Below, piece by piece: positions 6,252 to 6,877 of a DNA stretch of 6,877 nt; within the stretch, counting starts at the first letter, position 1; the number at the start of each line of letters is the position of its first letter. Location of the stretch: contig JAJZGO010000079.1 of the NCBI GenBank assembly GCA_021798415.1, positions 1 through 6,877 of the forward strand, given 5' to 3'. A program made the translations under genes and the position numbers. The notes beneath the pieces are model-generated. The model saw only the letters and a program-made list of their open reading frames with translations, did no database searches and was not told the origin of the DNA. This DNA is from Thermoplasmata archaeon. GTDB taxonomy: Archaea; Thermoplasmatota; Thermoplasmata; Lutacidiplasmatales; UBA184.

Positions 6252-6877
6252 ATGCTCCCGGGCGACCGTCACCGGAGGGTCCCGCTCGCGCGGGGCCGCG
6301 CGATCGACCTCTTCGCCGAGGACTGCCGGACCGGCCTCGACCGCCGGGTCCGGGCCGGCTCGGCCGACGTCGTCGTCACGAGCCCGCCCTACAACCGCGG
6401 GGTCGCCTACCGGAGCTACGCGGACGACCGGCCCCGCACCGAATACCTCGCGTTCGTCGGGTCCGTCCGCGACGCGCTCGCGCGGGCGCTCGCCCCCGAC
6501 GGCTCGGTCTTCCTCAACGTCGGCTCCGCCCCCAAGGATCCGTGGCTCGCGTGGGACGTCGCCCGGGAGGTGGGGCGCGCCTTCGTCCTCCAGAACGTGA
6601 TCCACTGGGTGAAGTCGATCGCGATCGACCGTCGGGCCGCGGGACGCGCCGCGGGGCTCTCGCGCGACCTCGCGCTCGGCCACTACAAGCCGGTCGTCTC
6701 GGCCCGATACCTCCACGGCGCCCAGGAGTACGTCTTCCACTTCACGCGGCGGGGGGACGTTCCGCTCGACCGGCTCGCGATCGGGGTCCCGTACCAGGAC
6801 AAGACGAACGTCGCCCGGTGGCGCTCGCCCCGCGGGGACCTGCGCTGTCGCGGCAACACCTGGTTTTTGCCCTACCC
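6252..6877 (+). CDS. Site-specific DNA methyltransferase, amino-MTase of the N6-adenine/N4-cytosine family (3' end outside window)
   Basis: The ORF opens with ATG 6252 and runs off the window after 208 codons with no stop. The catalytic motif IV is clear: 'DVVVTSPPYN' (residues 39-48), preceded by 'IDLFAEDCRTGL' (18-29), the usual short N-terminus of this family. Downstream are 'LAPDGSVFLNVGS' (80-92), a strand typical of the Rossmann-like MTase fold, and 'CRGNTWFLPY' (199-208), a segment found in many N6_N4_Mtase proteins just before the region leading to the AdoMet-binding motif. Catalytic motif first with the AdoMet motif expected later would be the beta-class order, but the AdoMet part is not in the window. 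It should transfer a methyl group from AdoMet to an exocyclic amino group in DNA; target base and site cannot be read. An in-frame TAG at 6216 and no other upstream start codon support this start. No restriction partner is visible, so orphan or R-M status is open. Confidence 0.9.
   Translation, partial: MLPGDRHRRVPLARGRAIDLFAEDCRTGLDRRVRAGSADVVVTSPPYNRGVAYRSYADDRPRTEYLAFVGSVRDALARALAPDGSVFLNVGSAPKDPWLAWDVAREVGRAFVLQNVIHWVKSIAIDRRAAGRAAGLSRDLALGHYKPVVSARYLHGAQEYVFHFTRRGDVPLDRLAIGVPYQDKTNVARWRSPRGDLRCRGNTWFLPY

Noticed and set aside
4437..6740. A 767-codon open frame on the - strand across ATPase 2 and the methyltransferase
   Set aside because: It is very rich in Arg, Asp, Glu, Val and Leu with no recognisable motif, and lies opposite two clear genes. 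GC-rich DNA with few AT-rich stop codons gives such long antisense frames.
1..6877. CRISPR arrays, tRNA or rRNA genes, insertion sequences
   Set aside because: No regularly spaced repeats, tRNA-like cloverleaf, rRNA-like segment or transposase-like frame was seen. Coding sequence fills nearly the whole window.

Overview
The window is strongly GC-rich, with codons ending mostly in C or G, and all genes I can support lie on the + strand. The secretion ATPases have the archaeal FlaI/PilB-type layout: an 'EDISCDG' segment, 'SPILD', 'FTIRRF', an Asp box followed by 'NLPHENW', and 'LRQRP...VGEVRG'. The partners are TadC/FlaJ-like membrane proteins, and starts are preceded by Shine-Dalgarno sites. 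I infer a high-GC archaeon, perhaps Thermoplasmatota or another euryarchaeal-type lineage. The phylum is a guess from gene style; no taxonomic marker is present.

Layout: (1) 1-840, the C-terminal part of a probably secreted, sequon-rich protein whose start is outside the window. (2) 844-2484, FlaI-type ATPase 1. (3) 2490-3464, TadC-like platform protein A. (4) 3466-4440, TadC-like platform protein B. (5) 4452-6218, a second FlaI-type ATPase paralogous to the first. (6) 6252 to the window end, the 5' part of a DNA methyltransferase with a TSPPYN motif. Gaps between genes 1-5 are 3, 5, 1 and 11 bases, so they read as one operon. The methyltransferase sits behind a 33-base gap containing a GC-rich inverted repeat and a weak TATA-like tract, and may be a separate unit.

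How the genes fit together: in archaeal type IV pili and archaella, a hexameric cytoplasmic ATPase drives a T2SSF-domain membrane platform that inserts or extracts pilin subunits. Here two platform proteins, each with one T2SSF domain, are bracketed by two different ATPases, and an extracellular-looking protein is encoded immediately upstream. No archaellum-specific gene (flaF, flaG, flaH) is in the window, so a non-archaellum type IV pilus or pseudopilus is more likely. The most unusual points are the ATPase-TadC-TadC-ATPase arrangement and the different motif substitutions in the two ATPases: Walker A in the first, His box in the second. That pattern suggests specialised roles, for example extension versus retraction, or a mixed hexamer. 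No RNA gene, CRISPR array or mobile element was seen.
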